Shown: piece after piece, positions 8,523-16,386 of the stretch
Layout of the letters: the number at the start of each line of letters is the position of its first letter
Numbering within the stretch: the first letter of the stretch is position 1
NCBI GenBank assembly: GCA_963966765.1
Contig: CAXAAR010000005.1
Location: 1 to 47,765 of the forward strand
Length of the DNA stretch: 47,765 nt
Direction: 5' to 3'
DNA from: Aequoribacter sp003520285
GTDB taxonomy: Bacteria > Pseudomonadota > Gammaproteobacteria > Pseudomonadales > Halieaceae
Made by a program: the position numbers and the translations under genes
Notes under the pieces: generated by a model
Seen by the model: the letters and a program-made list of their open reading frames with translations, nothing else
Database searches by the model: none
What the model was told of the DNA's origin: nothing

Positions 8523-8548
8523 GGCGTGTAATAGCGCTGACCGCCTCA
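8520..8548. terminator. Inverted repeat between convergent rhlB and cysZ, possible bidirectional terminator
   Basis: TGAGGCG (8520-8526) and CGCCTCA (8542-8548) form a perfect 7-bp stem with a 15-nt loop. The two arms contain the stop codons of the two convergent genes. No T-tract follows on either side, so intrinsic termination is uncertain. Confidence 0.35.
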
Positions 8549-9280
8549 GCCCTGTTCGCGTGTGTCACAGTAGAGCAAAGTCGCTCCAGCGACTGCAGCA
8601 GGGACGATAATCAGGTTCAGCAATGGAATGCTTACGCATACCGCAACACTCCCTCCAAAGCCAAGCGTGGTTAGGCGTTGCTGTCCGGCAAAGGCGACCA
8701 CGTCGCGAAAGTTGAGTCTGTGATTGTCGAGTGGGTAGTCTAAAAACTGTAGGCTCATCATCCAGGCCCCCAGTAAATACCAGAGCGCGGGTGCGATGAT
8801 ATTGATTCCTGGTAACCACGAACAAATGAACACGGCAATCGCCATCGGTAAATAGTAAGCCACTTTTCTTAATTCGCGCACCAACGACAGAGGGACAGCA
8901 GCGAGCGCCGACCAAAGGTTCTCATAACCCCTGACTTCACGGCCGGTATAGTACTCCTCGACTTTCTCTGCGAGTAAGCTGTTGAAAGGTGAGGCGATCA
9001 TTAGAGTCACGGCTGTAAAAAAGTAGCCGGTAAGCAGGCTAAAAAGCAAGATGAGTAGGGGCCAGATCAGCCATTCTATAAACGTGAGCCAGCCGGGTAT
9101 GGCCTCCATCCACTGGGGAATCAAACTACCAAAATAACTGATGGTCCAAAAAATGAGACTGGCAAATACGACTGCGTTGATCACAAGAGGGACGAGTATG
9201 AATAGCATGAGTTTGGGGGTTCGCATCAGACGAACGCCCCGAATCAGGTAGCCGATTCCCAGTGAAATATTGCCGCGCAT
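8546..9280 (-). CDS. cysZ: CysZ-family sulfate transporter
   Basis: Inner-membrane protein of the CysZ/EI24 family; E. coli CysZ imports sulfate for cysteine synthesis. I place the start at ATG 9280 (244 residues) because AGGG lies 6 nt upstream and homologues begin with this G-x-x-Y-L-I-R-G helix. Upstream in-frame Met codons lie in the gap before smrA. Several hydrophobic stretches are visible, around 26-50, 68-100, 145-170 and 200-230. Conserved features include SPFNSLLAEKVEE near 100-112 and LDYPLDNHRLNF. No other sulfur-assimilation genes are nearby, so the substrate rests on family membership. Confidence 0.87.
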   Translation of the reverse strand: MRGNISLGIGYLIRGVRLMRTPKLMLFILVPLVINAVVFASLIFWTISYFGSLIPQWMEAIPGWLTFIEWLIWPLLILLFSLLTGYFFTAVTLMIASPFNSLLAEKVEEYYTGREVRGYENLWSALAAVPLSLVRELRKVAYYLPMAIAVFICSWLPGINIIAPALWYLLGAWMMSLQFLDYPLDNHRLNFRDVVAFAGQQRLTTLGFGGSVAVCVSIPLLNLIIVPAAVAGATLLYCDTREQG

Positions 9281-9382
9281 ACAGAACCCTATGTCAATCC
9301 CGTGATAGTAAGCCAAAATTTGGTTTCGGCGTATAGGCATCCTATCGCTATAATGCCTCGTAGCATCGCAAGGAGGAGTCGT

Positions 9383-9970
9383 ATGACTGAAGACGAACGA
9401 GCATTATTTGAGCTAGAGCTTGGTGGCGTAAAGCCGCTAAAGCAAGAGGCGCGTGTGGTTCAGTCAAAGCGGACGGTGCTTGCTGACGAGGCTCTGTTGA
9501 ACCGGAGAGAAGCAGCGGTAGTGGGTAAGATCACTGATCGCAATAGTTTGGCTGTAGACGGCATCGTCGCACTCGACCCATGGTATGTGCTGGATTTCAA
9601 ACGTCCTGGGATCCAGAATGGTGTCTTCAGAAAGCTCAAGCAGGGTCGCTATGACTCAGAGGCTCGTCTTGATTTGCATCGGATGCGAGTTGTTCAAGCT
9701 CGTGTCGCCGTATTCGAGTTTATCGAGCAATCAATCGAGCTGGGCCTTCGGACGGTTATGATTGTGCATGGCCGCGGCGAGAAAAAAGCCGAGAAAGAGC
9801 AGAGTGCGATTCTAAAGGGCTGCGTCAATCATTGGTTGCAAGAACTCGATGCGGTGCAGGCTTTTCATAGCGCGCAGCCACAGCATGGCGGCACCGGCGC
9901 GGCATACGTGTTGTTGCGCAAAAGTGAACAGCAAAAACAGGTCAATCGAGAGCGATTTATGCGGAATTGA
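9383..9970 (+). CDS. smrA: Smr-domain DNA/RNA endonuclease (SmrA-like)
   Basis: A 195-residue protein with the N-terminal DERALFELELGGVKPLK pattern of the SmrA (YdaL) family. A C-terminal Smr domain follows, with LDLHRM at 96-101 and HGRG at 129-132. Smr domains nick DNA or bind and cleave RNA (in bacterial relatives, SmrB cuts mRNA at collided ribosomes); the cellular job of SmrA is less clear. ATG 9383 is chosen over an upstream in-frame ATG because AGGAGGA sits 5-6 nt before it. The 3' end overlaps the convergent gatB by 14 bp. Confidence 0.88.
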   Translation: MTEDERALFELELGGVKPLKQEARVVQSKRTVLADEALLNRREAAVVGKITDRNSLAVDGIVALDPWYVLDFKRPGIQNGVFRKLKQGRYDSEARLDLHRMRVVQARVAVFEFIEQSIELGLRTVMIVHGRGEKKAEKEQSAILKGCVNHWLQELDAVQAFHSAQPQHGGTGAAYVLLRKSEQQKQVNRERFMRN

Positions 9971-11405
9971 GTGCTTGTTCGAGCGCGCTATTCACCAGCT
10001 GAGGGTTCGCTTGTCCTTTCGAAGCCTTCATGATTTGGCCAACAAAGAAACCGATGAGTTTCTTGCGTTTGATGTCATCTGCGGCTCGGTACTGAGCAAC
10101 TTGATCTGGATTGTTGGTGATAACGGCATCGACTAGGGCTTCGATTGCAGAGTCATCACTGACTTGCTTGAGGCCCTGAGCCTCAATAATCTCAGAGACC
10201 TCACCCTGCCCCTGCCACAATGCGTCAAATACCTGCTTAGCCATTTTGCTCGACAGCGTATTGTCTTTGATACGCGCGATCAACTCCCCGAGCTGTTGAG
10301 CTGTTACCGGATTCTGATCCAGTTCTAATCCGGCCGCGTTCAGTTGCCCCATCAGTTCAGACAGAATCCAGTTAGCGGTTAACTTGGGATCTTGGCAAAT
10401 GCTACTCACCTGCTCAAAGTAGTTGGCTATTGTTTGGCTCTCACACAGGGCATTGGCGTCGTAGTCACTGAGGTGGTACTCGGTTTTAAACCGCAATCGT
10501 TTGGCCTTTGGGAGCTCTGGCAGTAAGGCCTCGATGTCTTTAATCCAAGCCTCACTGAGCTCGACTGGCAGTAAGTCTGGATCTGGGAAATAGCGATAGT
10601 CGTTAGCAATCTCCTTGGACCGCATCGCGCGCGTTTCATCGAGTTCAGAGTCGTACAGGCGAGTCTCTTGAAGAATAGTGCCACCTTCTTCAAGGATGTC
10701 AGCTTGACGCTCTATTTCGCTGCGAATGGCGCGTTCAACAAAGCGGAACGAGTTCACATTCTTTATTTCTGTGCGAGTTCCAAGTTTATCGCTACCCTTC
10801 GGGCGGAGTGATAAGTTGATGTCACACCGCATCGAACCTTGCGACATATCACCATCAGAGATACCTAAGTAGGTCACGAGGGTATGCAATGCTTTCAGAT
10901 AAGCGACCGCTTCGGTGGCGCTGCGGATGTCCGGTTCGCTCACAATTTCCAAGAGCGGCGTTCCAGCGCGGTTAAGATCAATACCTGAAGCTCTCGGGAT
11001 AGCCTCGTGGAGCGACTTTCCAGCGTCTTCTTCAAGATGAGCCCGGGTAATACCGATGGTTTTTTCAGAGCCATCGGGCAGGGTAATGGTAAATTCGCCT
11101 TTGCCGACAATGGGCTGCTCGAACTGACTGATCTGATACCCTTTTGGGGAGTCGGGATAAAAATAGTTCTTGCGATCGAATACCGAGCGGCGACACACTT
11201 CAGCGCCAATGCCAAGTCCAAATAGCACCGCGTAGCGCACCGCCTGTTCATTGAGTACTGGCAACATTCCCGGCATCGCGAGATCGACGGCGTTGGCCTG
11301 AGTGTTCGGCTCAGCGCCAAATTGAGTGGCACTTCCCGAGAAAATTTTCGATTTGGTTGCCAGCTGCAAATGCACTTCTAGACCAATGACAACATCCCAG
11401 TTCAT
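9957..11405 (-). CDS. gatB: Asp-tRNA(Asn)/Glu-tRNA(Gln) amidotransferase subunit B
   Basis: Kinase/tRNA-binding subunit of the GatCAB amidotransferase. It activates the side chain of mischarged Glu-tRNA(Gln) or Asp-tRNA(Asn) and receives ammonia from GatA. 482 residues, typical. The N-terminal MNWDVVIGLEVHLQL, the MPGMLPVLNE loop, the YFYPDSPKGYQISQ signature and the C-terminal YqeY-like tail domain are visible. The start overlaps the gatA stop by 4 bp (ATGA). It is last of the gatC-gatA-gatB operon. Confidence 0.98.
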   Translation of the reverse strand: MNWDVVIGLEVHLQLATKSKIFSGSATQFGAEPNTQANAVDLAMPGMLPVLNEQAVRYAVLFGLGIGAEVCRRSVFDRKNYFYPDSPKGYQISQFEQPIVGKGEFTITLPDGSEKTIGITRAHLEEDAGKSLHEAIPRASGIDLNRAGTPLLEIVSEPDIRSATEAVAYLKALHTLVTYLGISDGDMSQGSMRCDINLSLRPKGSDKLGTRTEIKNVNSFRFVERAIRSEIERQADILEEGGTILQETRLYDSELDETRAMRSKEIANDYRYFPDPDLLPVELSEAWIKDIEALLPELPKAKRLRFKTEYHLSDYDANALCESQTIANYFEQVSSICQDPKLTANWILSELMGQLNAAGLELDQNPVTAQQLGELIARIKDNTLSSKMAKQVFDALWQGQGEVSEIIEAQGLKQVSDDSAIEALVDAVITNNPDQVAQYRAADDIKRKKLIGFFVGQIMKASKGQANPQLVNSALEQALNSA

Positions 11406-12871
11406 CGTTCGATCTCCGCATGCAGAGCGGGTTTTCTTGTGTGCCAGTCGGTCACTTGCTGGAACTGATGTGCCGCGCTGAGCAGAGTGGATTCTGTGAA
11501 GTGATTGCCAATTAGCTGCAAGCCCAGGGGCCGATGATCGTAAAAGCCCGCTGGTATCGACAGAGCGGGAAGCCCAGCTAAATTGACCGCTAGGGTATAG
11601 ATGTCCTCTAGATACATGGCGACTGGATCGGTTGTTTTACTGCCCAATTCAAAAGCCGCACCGGGGGTTACTGGGCTGGCAATGAGATCGACTTGTTTGA
11701 ATGCTTCGGCGTAATCTTCGGCGATCAGGCGACGAGCTCGCTGAGCTTTACCATAGTAGGCGTCGTAGTAGCCACTTGAGAGTGAATAGGTACCGACTAA
11801 GATTCGCTGTTGCACCTCGGAACCGAATCCTTCAGACCGACTCCTTCGGTACAGGTCCTGCAGATCCTTCGGATCTTGGCAGCGATAGCCGTACCGAACC
11901 CCATCGAATCGAGATAGATTGGTAGAGGCCTCGGTAGGTGCAATGATGTAGTAGGCCGGTATCGCCAGCTGAGTTTGGACGAGATCGATCTCGACTAAGG
12001 TCGCACCAAGAGACTCGAGCTGTTTTAAGGCATCTTCAAGCACTTGGGCCATGATTGGGTCGAGCTGAGCATTGAAATACTGGCGAGGTACGCCAATCTT
12101 GAGTCCTTTAACAGATCGGCCAAGCGCAGCGACGTAATTGTCCACGGGTGCAGAGCTAGACGTTGAATCGAGAGGGTCATGGCCTGCGATCGCGCTTAAT
12201 AGCAAGGCGCAATCTTCGGCGGTTTGAGCCATTACGCCGCCTTGGTCTAATGAGGATGCGTAAGCGACCATGCCCAATCGTGACACTCGGCCATAGGTAG
12301 GCTTGAGTCCGGTAATTCCGCAAAACGCGGCAGGCTGGCGAATCGAACCGCCGGTATCGGTGCCTGTCGCGCCGGGGCACAATCTAGCGGCTACCGCAGC
12401 AGCAGAACCGCCCGAAGAACCACCAGGGACACAGTTCAGATCCCAAGGATTCTTAACTGCGCCAAAGTAACTGTTCTCATTCGATGATCCCATCGCGAAT
12501 TCATCGAGGTTCGTTTTTCCCAAAGTGACCGCGCCGGCGCCATCGAGTTGCTGCACCACTGTTGCATCGTACGGTGGTACGAACTGCGCCAGCATTTTAG
12601 AGCCACAGGTCGTTGCCAAGCCCTGAGTGCAGAATAAATCTTTGTGTGCTATTGGCACACCTGTGAGGGGTGATTGTGTTCCCGCCGCTCGTCTGAGATC
12701 AGCCTGCCGCGCTTGCTCGAGCGCCCGTTGCTCGGCCGTGGTAATAAACGCGTTGAGGGTTGGATTGTGCACGGCGATGTTGCGCAGGTATTCCACTGTG
12801 AGTTCGACTGCCGAAATTTGACCCAGTTGTAGCGCTGCGGAACAGCCCGCGACAGTGGTTAAGTCAGTCAT
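11402..12871 (-). CDS. gatA: Asp-tRNA(Asn)/Glu-tRNA(Gln) amidotransferase subunit A
   Basis: Amidase-signature glutaminase that hydrolyses glutamine and channels ammonia to GatB. 489 residues. The Ser-cis-Ser-Lys catalytic triad can be placed: Lys77 in IAHKDLF, the cis-Ser near 152 in GGSSGGS, and nucleophile Ser176 in TDTGGSIRQP. The C-terminal GLPALSIPAG segment is conserved. It overlaps gatC by one base at 12871 and gatB by 4, so the three subunits are tightly coupled. Nothing looks truncated. Confidence 0.98.
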   Translation of the reverse strand: MTDLTTVAGCSAALQLGQISAVELTVEYLRNIAVHNPTLNAFITTAEQRALEQARQADLRRAAGTQSPLTGVPIAHKDLFCTQGLATTCGSKMLAQFVPPYDATVVQQLDGAGAVTLGKTNLDEFAMGSSNENSYFGAVKNPWDLNCVPGGSSGGSAAAVAARLCPGATGTDTGGSIRQPAAFCGITGLKPTYGRVSRLGMVAYASSLDQGGVMAQTAEDCALLLSAIAGHDPLDSTSSSAPVDNYVAALGRSVKGLKIGVPRQYFNAQLDPIMAQVLEDALKQLESLGATLVEIDLVQTQLAIPAYYIIAPTEASTNLSRFDGVRYGYRCQDPKDLQDLYRRSRSEGFGSEVQQRILVGTYSLSSGYYDAYYGKAQRARRLIAEDYAEAFKQVDLIASPVTPGAAFELGSKTTDPVAMYLEDIYTLAVNLAGLPALSIPAGFYDHRPLGLQLIGNHFTESTLLSAAHQFQQVTDWHTRKPALHAEIER

Positions 12872-13158
12872 TATTCGATCACCGGTGGCACAACGTATAG
12901 CCCTTGCTGGGCGTCTGGTGCGATTGCTTGAAACTGATCTCGTTGATTGTGCTCGGTCACCTCATCTTTGCGCAACCGCTGATGCTCATCGCGAGGGTGT
13001 GCCATTGGTTCTACATCGTCTAACGGCACTGACTGCAGTTGCTCGACCAGCGTCAAAATCTCATTGATAGAGTCGGTAATACCTTGCAATCGCTCGGTGT
13101 CGAGCTCGAGGCGGGCAAGGGTAGCAACATCGGCAATATGTTGGGGAGTGACAGACAT
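12871..13158 (-). CDS. gatC: Asp-tRNA(Asn)/Glu-tRNA(Gln) amidotransferase subunit C
   Basis: Small 95-residue belt subunit that wraps GatA and GatB and stabilises their complex. The N-terminal VATLARLELD helix, a middle LTLVEQLQSVPLDDVEPMAHP segment and an extended C-terminal tail match the family. It is first in the operon, divergent from mreB across about 205 bp. A minus-strand promoter candidate lies in that gap (TTGGGC, then TAAACT about 16 nt on, roughly 13185-13215). Confidence 0.96.
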   Translation of the reverse strand: MSVTPQHIADVATLARLELDTERLQGITDSINEILTLVEQLQSVPLDDVEPMAHPRDEHQRLRKDEVTEHNQRDQFQAIAPDAQQGLYVVPPVIE

Positions 13159-13208
13159 AAAACAGCTCTATTTCGGCGCAGGTCGGGGAGTTTATCACAA
13201 CGCTGTCC

Positions 13209-13237
13209 TTGCCCAAAATCGCTTGGATTGTTAGAGT
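13209..13237 (+). promoter_or_regulatory. Candidate mreB promoter, with a leader hairpin downstream
   Basis: TTGCCC (13209-13214), a 17-nt spacer and TAGAGT (13232-13237) make a plausible sigma-70 promoter for mreB. The leader would be about 120 nt. Within it AGAGGC (13287-13292) and GCCTCT (13300-13305) form a 6-bp hairpin with a 7-nt loop. The rest of the 13159-13363 gap shows no gene. Confidence 0.35.
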
Positions 13238-13363
13238 ATGGAGACTTGCGGATCTTATGTAATAACCAGGTGGTAATGAGTCGGTTAGAGGCCGACATCG
13301 CCTCTGGTGGCGCACTCTAATCGCCTTGTTGTTATCCTCTACCATTACGGACTATAAATAATT

Positions 13364-14401
13364 ATGTTCAAAAGATTGCGCGGTATGTTCTCTAACGATC
13401 TATCGATTGATTTGGGCACTGCGAATACCCTCATCTATGTCAAGGATCAGGGTATAGTTTTAAACGAGCCATCAGTGGTCGCTATTAGAATACACAATGG
13501 TCAAAAAACGATTGAAGCTGTTGGTACCGAGGCGAAACGGATGTTGGGTCGGACGCCCGGCAACATTACGGCGATTCGGCCCTTAAAAGACGGTGTGATT
13601 GCGGATTTTCAAGTCACCGAAAAAATGCTGCAGCACTTTATTGCTAAGGTGCACGAAAGCAGATTCATCCGCCCCAGTCCTCGGGTCTTGGTATGCGTTC
13701 CCTGTATGTCTACCCAAGTTGAGCGCCGAGCGATTCGTGAGAGTGCATTGAGCGCCGGGGCGCGCGATGTTCGTCTCATTGAAGAGCCGATGGCTGCAGC
13801 AATTGGCGCTGGTTTGAATGTTGAAGAAGCCAGTGGCTGCATGGTCGTTGACATTGGCGGCGGCACCACCGAGATTGCCATTATTTCGTTGAACGGGGTC
13901 GTTTATAGTGACTCCATAAGAGTGGGTGGCGATCGGTTCGATGAGGCTATTATTGCGCATGTGCGTCGCCGCTACGGCAGCTTGATCGGTGATGCGACGG
14001 CGGAGCGAATTAAGCAAGAGATAGGCTGCGCGTTTCCGGGCTCTGAGCTACGAGAAATTGATGTGCGTGGACGCAATCTTGCTGAGGGCGTACCACGAAG
14101 TTTCGTGTTAACCAGCGATGAGATTCTCGAGGCGCTCTCTGATCCTCTTCAGATTATTGTTCAGGGGGTCAAGTCGGCACTTGAGCAGTCCCCACCAGAG
14201 CTTGCCGCTGATATTGCTGAATCCGGAGTGGTATTGACTGGTGGTGGAGCGCTCCTCAGGGATCTCGATAAGTTGATTTCTTCTGAGACTGGGCTGCCGG
14301 TAGTGGTGGCAGATGACCCGCTAACCTGTGTTGCTCGGGGTGGCGGTATCGCGATGGAGCGTATGGATAGGCACACACTAGAATTGTTATCGAGCGAATA
14401 A
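13364..14401 (+). CDS. mreB: Rod-shape-determining actin homologue MreB
   Basis: Bacterial actin that forms membrane-associated filaments directing lateral wall synthesis by the elongasome (MreBCD, RodA, PBP2). 345 residues, the typical length. The N-terminal amphipathic MFKRLRGMFS is followed by the phosphate-1 loop SIDLGTANTLIYV. The interdomain EEPMAAAIGAGL, phosphate-2 loop VVDIGGGTTEIA and the adenosine-binding LTGGGALL segment are all present. First gene of mreB-mreC-mreD-maf-yhdP. No close Shine-Dalgarno is obvious before ATG 13364. Confidence 0.98.
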   Translation: MFKRLRGMFSNDLSIDLGTANTLIYVKDQGIVLNEPSVVAIRIHNGQKTIEAVGTEAKRMLGRTPGNITAIRPLKDGVIADFQVTEKMLQHFIAKVHESRFIRPSPRVLVCVPCMSTQVERRAIRESALSAGARDVRLIEEPMAAAIGAGLNVEEASGCMVVDIGGGTTEIAIISLNGVVYSDSIRVGGDRFDEAIIAHVRRRYGSLIGDATAERIKQEIGCAFPGSELREIDVRGRNLAEGVPRSFVLTSDEILEALSDPLQIIVQGVKSALEQSPPELAADIAESGVVLTGGGALLRDLDKLISSETGLPVVVADDPLTCVARGGGIAMERMDRHTLELLSSE

Positions 14402-14443
14402 CAGGCGGTGTGACCTGCAGGTGTCATACCAGAGGAGAGACTG

Positions 14444-15319
14444 ATTAAGCCTCTATTCATCAAAAGATCGCACACTGCCACTCGCGCAACGGTCACGGTT
14501 GCGCTGATGCTGGTCGTGTTCTTGCTCGATAAATACACCACTTGGCTGGACCCCGCTCGGGAATTAGGACAAGAGACGGTCTCATACCTGTATCGTTTGG
14601 CCTCTGTACCCTCAAATCTTTGGGTAACGTTGTCGGATGCAAGTCGTTCTGAAGAGGCCTTACTGAATCAGTTAGATCGCCTTGAACGAGAAAATTTAGT
14701 GCTACAGGCCAGTCTCCAGCAGATGGTGGCATTAAGAGCCGAGAATACCAGCCTCAGAGCCTTACTGAATTCTGCGCCCAGAGATCGAGACGACGTGCTA
14801 GCGGCCGAGATTATTGGAGTGTCGCCAAACCCAGCCCGTCAGTTGATTACCATTAATCAGGGTCGCAAATCACAAGTGTTCACCGGGCAACCGGTGATTG
14901 ACGCCGATGGCTTGTTGGGCCAGGTCATTGAGGTTTCGGAGAGCAGCGCTTTTGTTTTATTGATCTCGGATGCCGGTCACTCTGTACCCGTTCAGATTAC
15001 CCGAAATTCGGTGCGTGCGGTGGCCCAAGGTACCGGTGATTTAGATCGACTACAGATTCGGTATTTATCGGCTACGACCGATGTGCAGATAGGAGATCAA
15101 CTAGTCACCTCAGGGCTGGGCGGCAGGTTTCCTATGGGTTACCCGGTGGCCCGTGTGACCGCGGTCGATTACGACGACAGTGATAGGTTCGCCACCGTGT
15201 GGGCCGAACCTGCCGCGCAACTCAGCCAGACTCGTCAAGCACTTCTGCTATTTCCAGCGCAGCTCTCAAGTGAGGGGCAAGTACCCCGTATAAGCGACGG
15301 TAGTCCGAGCGGTGATTAG
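14444..15319 (+). CDS. mreC: Rod-shape-determining protein MreC, apparent ATT start codon
   Basis: Inner-membrane, periplasm-facing scaffold that links MreB to PBP2 during elongation. The first standard start in frame, ATG 14507, falls inside the membrane helix and has no ribosome site. Upstream in frame to the stop at 14411 there is no ATG, GTG or TTG. ATT 14444 lies 6 nt after GAGGAG (14432-14437). It is followed directly by KPLFIKRS, matching the MKP(L/I)F opening of MreC in E. coli and Pseudomonas. From there: 291 residues, basic cytoplasmic tail, membrane helix at about 14-28, coiled coil 66-110, then the beta-rich domain (INQGRKSQVF, TSGLGGRFPMGYPVA). CTG 14441 is the alternative start. 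Confidence 0.93.
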   Translation: MKPLFIKRSHTATRATVTVALMLVVFLLDKYTTWLDPARELGQETVSYLYRLASVPSNLWVTLSDASRSEEALLNQLDRLERENLVLQASLQQMVALRAENTSLRALLNSAPRDRDDVLAAEIIGVSPNPARQLITINQGRKSQVFTGQPVIDADGLLGQVIEVSESSAFVLLISDAGHSVPVQITRNSVRAVAQGTGDLDRLQIRYLSATTDVQIGDQLVTSGLGGRFPMGYPVARVTAVDYDDSDRFATVWAEPAAQLSQTRQALLLFPAQLSSEGQVPRISDGSPSGD

Positions 15320-15794
15320 AGACCATCTCGTTGTATCGATGACTTTTTTAGTTGGTTTCTGCCTGACTCTGTGGATGATCGATATCGCCCGAGTAGCCCA
15401 ACTTATCGATTGGCTTGCGTTAATTCTCTTGTACTGGGTGGTTGCACTCCCTGCGCGCGTTGGTTTTAGTTACGCTGTTGGCGCAGGTCTGATTCTTGAT
15501 TTACTCAACGATGCACCATTGGGACATAACGCTATGGTTTTCTGTGTGATCGTGGTGTGCGCTCAATTAACTTATTTACGGCTACGTAAGTTAGATATGG
15601 TGTCGCAAATGGCGGTGGTATTTTTGGTGATTGGTGTCGCTCATTTTGTCGAGACTTGGCTCAATTTGGCAGCTGGGTACCCGTCGAACTCGGTATCACC
15701 GATAACGACGGGGTTGCTCAGCGCCTTGGTGTGGCCAGCCGTGCTCTCTGTGCTCCGGCGATTCCGACGTTATCATGGTATGACAGAATGGTGA
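15312..15794 (+). CDS. mreD: Rod-shape-determining protein MreD
   Basis: A small polytopic inner-membrane partner of MreC in the elongasome. 160 residues against 162 in E. coli. Hydrophobic helices fill most of the chain, with the family pattern LILLYWVVALPARVGFSYAVGAGLILDLL near 37-67 and a loop beginning GHNAM. The GTG start overlaps the end of mreC by 8 bp, and the 3' end overlaps maf by 7 bp. Sequence conservation in MreD is low, so context between mreC and maf carries weight. Confidence 0.93.
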   Translation: MIRDHLVVSMTFLVGFCLTLWMIDIARVAQLIDWLALILLYWVVALPARVGFSYAVGAGLILDLLNDAPLGHNAMVFCVIVVCAQLTYLRLRKLDMVSQMAVVFLVIGVAHFVETWLNLAAGYPSNSVSPITTGLLSALVWPAVLSVLRRFRRYHGMTEW

Positions 15795-16369
15795 TCTTGG
15801 CATCTCAATCGCCGCGCCGCGCAGAGCTACTTGGGCGGCTCGTGCAGGAATTCCAGTGCGAACCTGCCCATGTTGACGAGTCGATTATTTCCGGAGAGAC
15901 CCCATCCGTCTATGTCAGTCGGCTAAGTCAGGCCAAAGCGAGCGTAGTCGCGGCACGATACCCAGATGCGGTGGTGATTGGCGCAGATACAGCGGTTGTG
16001 TTGCGAGGTCAAATCTTCAACAAACCAGAATTAACATCGGATGCTAGGGCTATGCTGCACACTTTGCGGGGCGAAAGCCATCAGGTACTCACGGGATTAA
16101 CCCTGCGCTCGCCCGCGTTTTGTCACTCAGAGGTAGTGAGCACAAATGTGTGTTTCGCAGCGGTGTCAGATGCCCTTATCGAGGCTTATCTTGCCACCGG
16201 TGAACCATTCGACAAAGCGGGTGGCTACGCTCTGCAGGGGGTTGGTGATGTCTTGGTGGATTCAATACAGGGCTCTGTCAGTAATGTCATAGGCCTTCCT
16301 CTGCATCGCCTATCGATACTGTTAGAGCAAGCTGGCGTGGCCCTCTCGCTCTCGACTAGCGCCGCGTAA
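15788..16369 (+). CDS. maf: Maf-family nucleoside triphosphate pyrophosphatase (dTTP/UTP, YhdE-like)
   Basis: House-cleaning hydrolase that converts non-canonical or excess dTTP/UTP to monophosphates; Maf was first tied to septum formation. 193 residues starting at ATG 15788 with the diagnostic ASQSPRRAELL. A longer upstream in-frame extension lies wholly inside mreD. IGADTAVVLRGQIFNKP and AGGYALQGVGDVLVDSIQGSVSNVIGLPL hold the metal and substrate residues. It follows mreD as in many gammaproteobacteria. Assignment to the YhdE rather than the YceF subfamily rests on location. Confidence 0.95.
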   Translation: MVILASQSPRRAELLGRLVQEFQCEPAHVDESIISGETPSVYVSRLSQAKASVVAARYPDAVVIGADTAVVLRGQIFNKPELTSDARAMLHTLRGESHQVLTGLTLRSPAFCHSEVVSTNVCFAAVSDALIEAYLATGEPFDKAGGYALQGVGDVLVDSIQGSVSNVIGLPLHRLSILLEQAGVALSLSTSAA

Positions 16370-16386
16370 GGTGTAGTATTGAGATT

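Noticed and set aside
13039..13320. A small plus-strand frame across the gatC-mreB gap
   Set aside because: Most of it is antisense to gatC, it lacks a ribosome site and its sequence resembles no family.
13353..13363. TATAAAT just before the mreB ATG as a -10 element
   Set aside because: It would place the transcript start at or inside the start codon; the upstream TTGCCC-N17-TAGAGT is a better candidate.
13583..14017. A 144-codon minus-strand frame inside mreB
   Set aside because: Antisense to conserved actin-fold coding sequence and without motifs.
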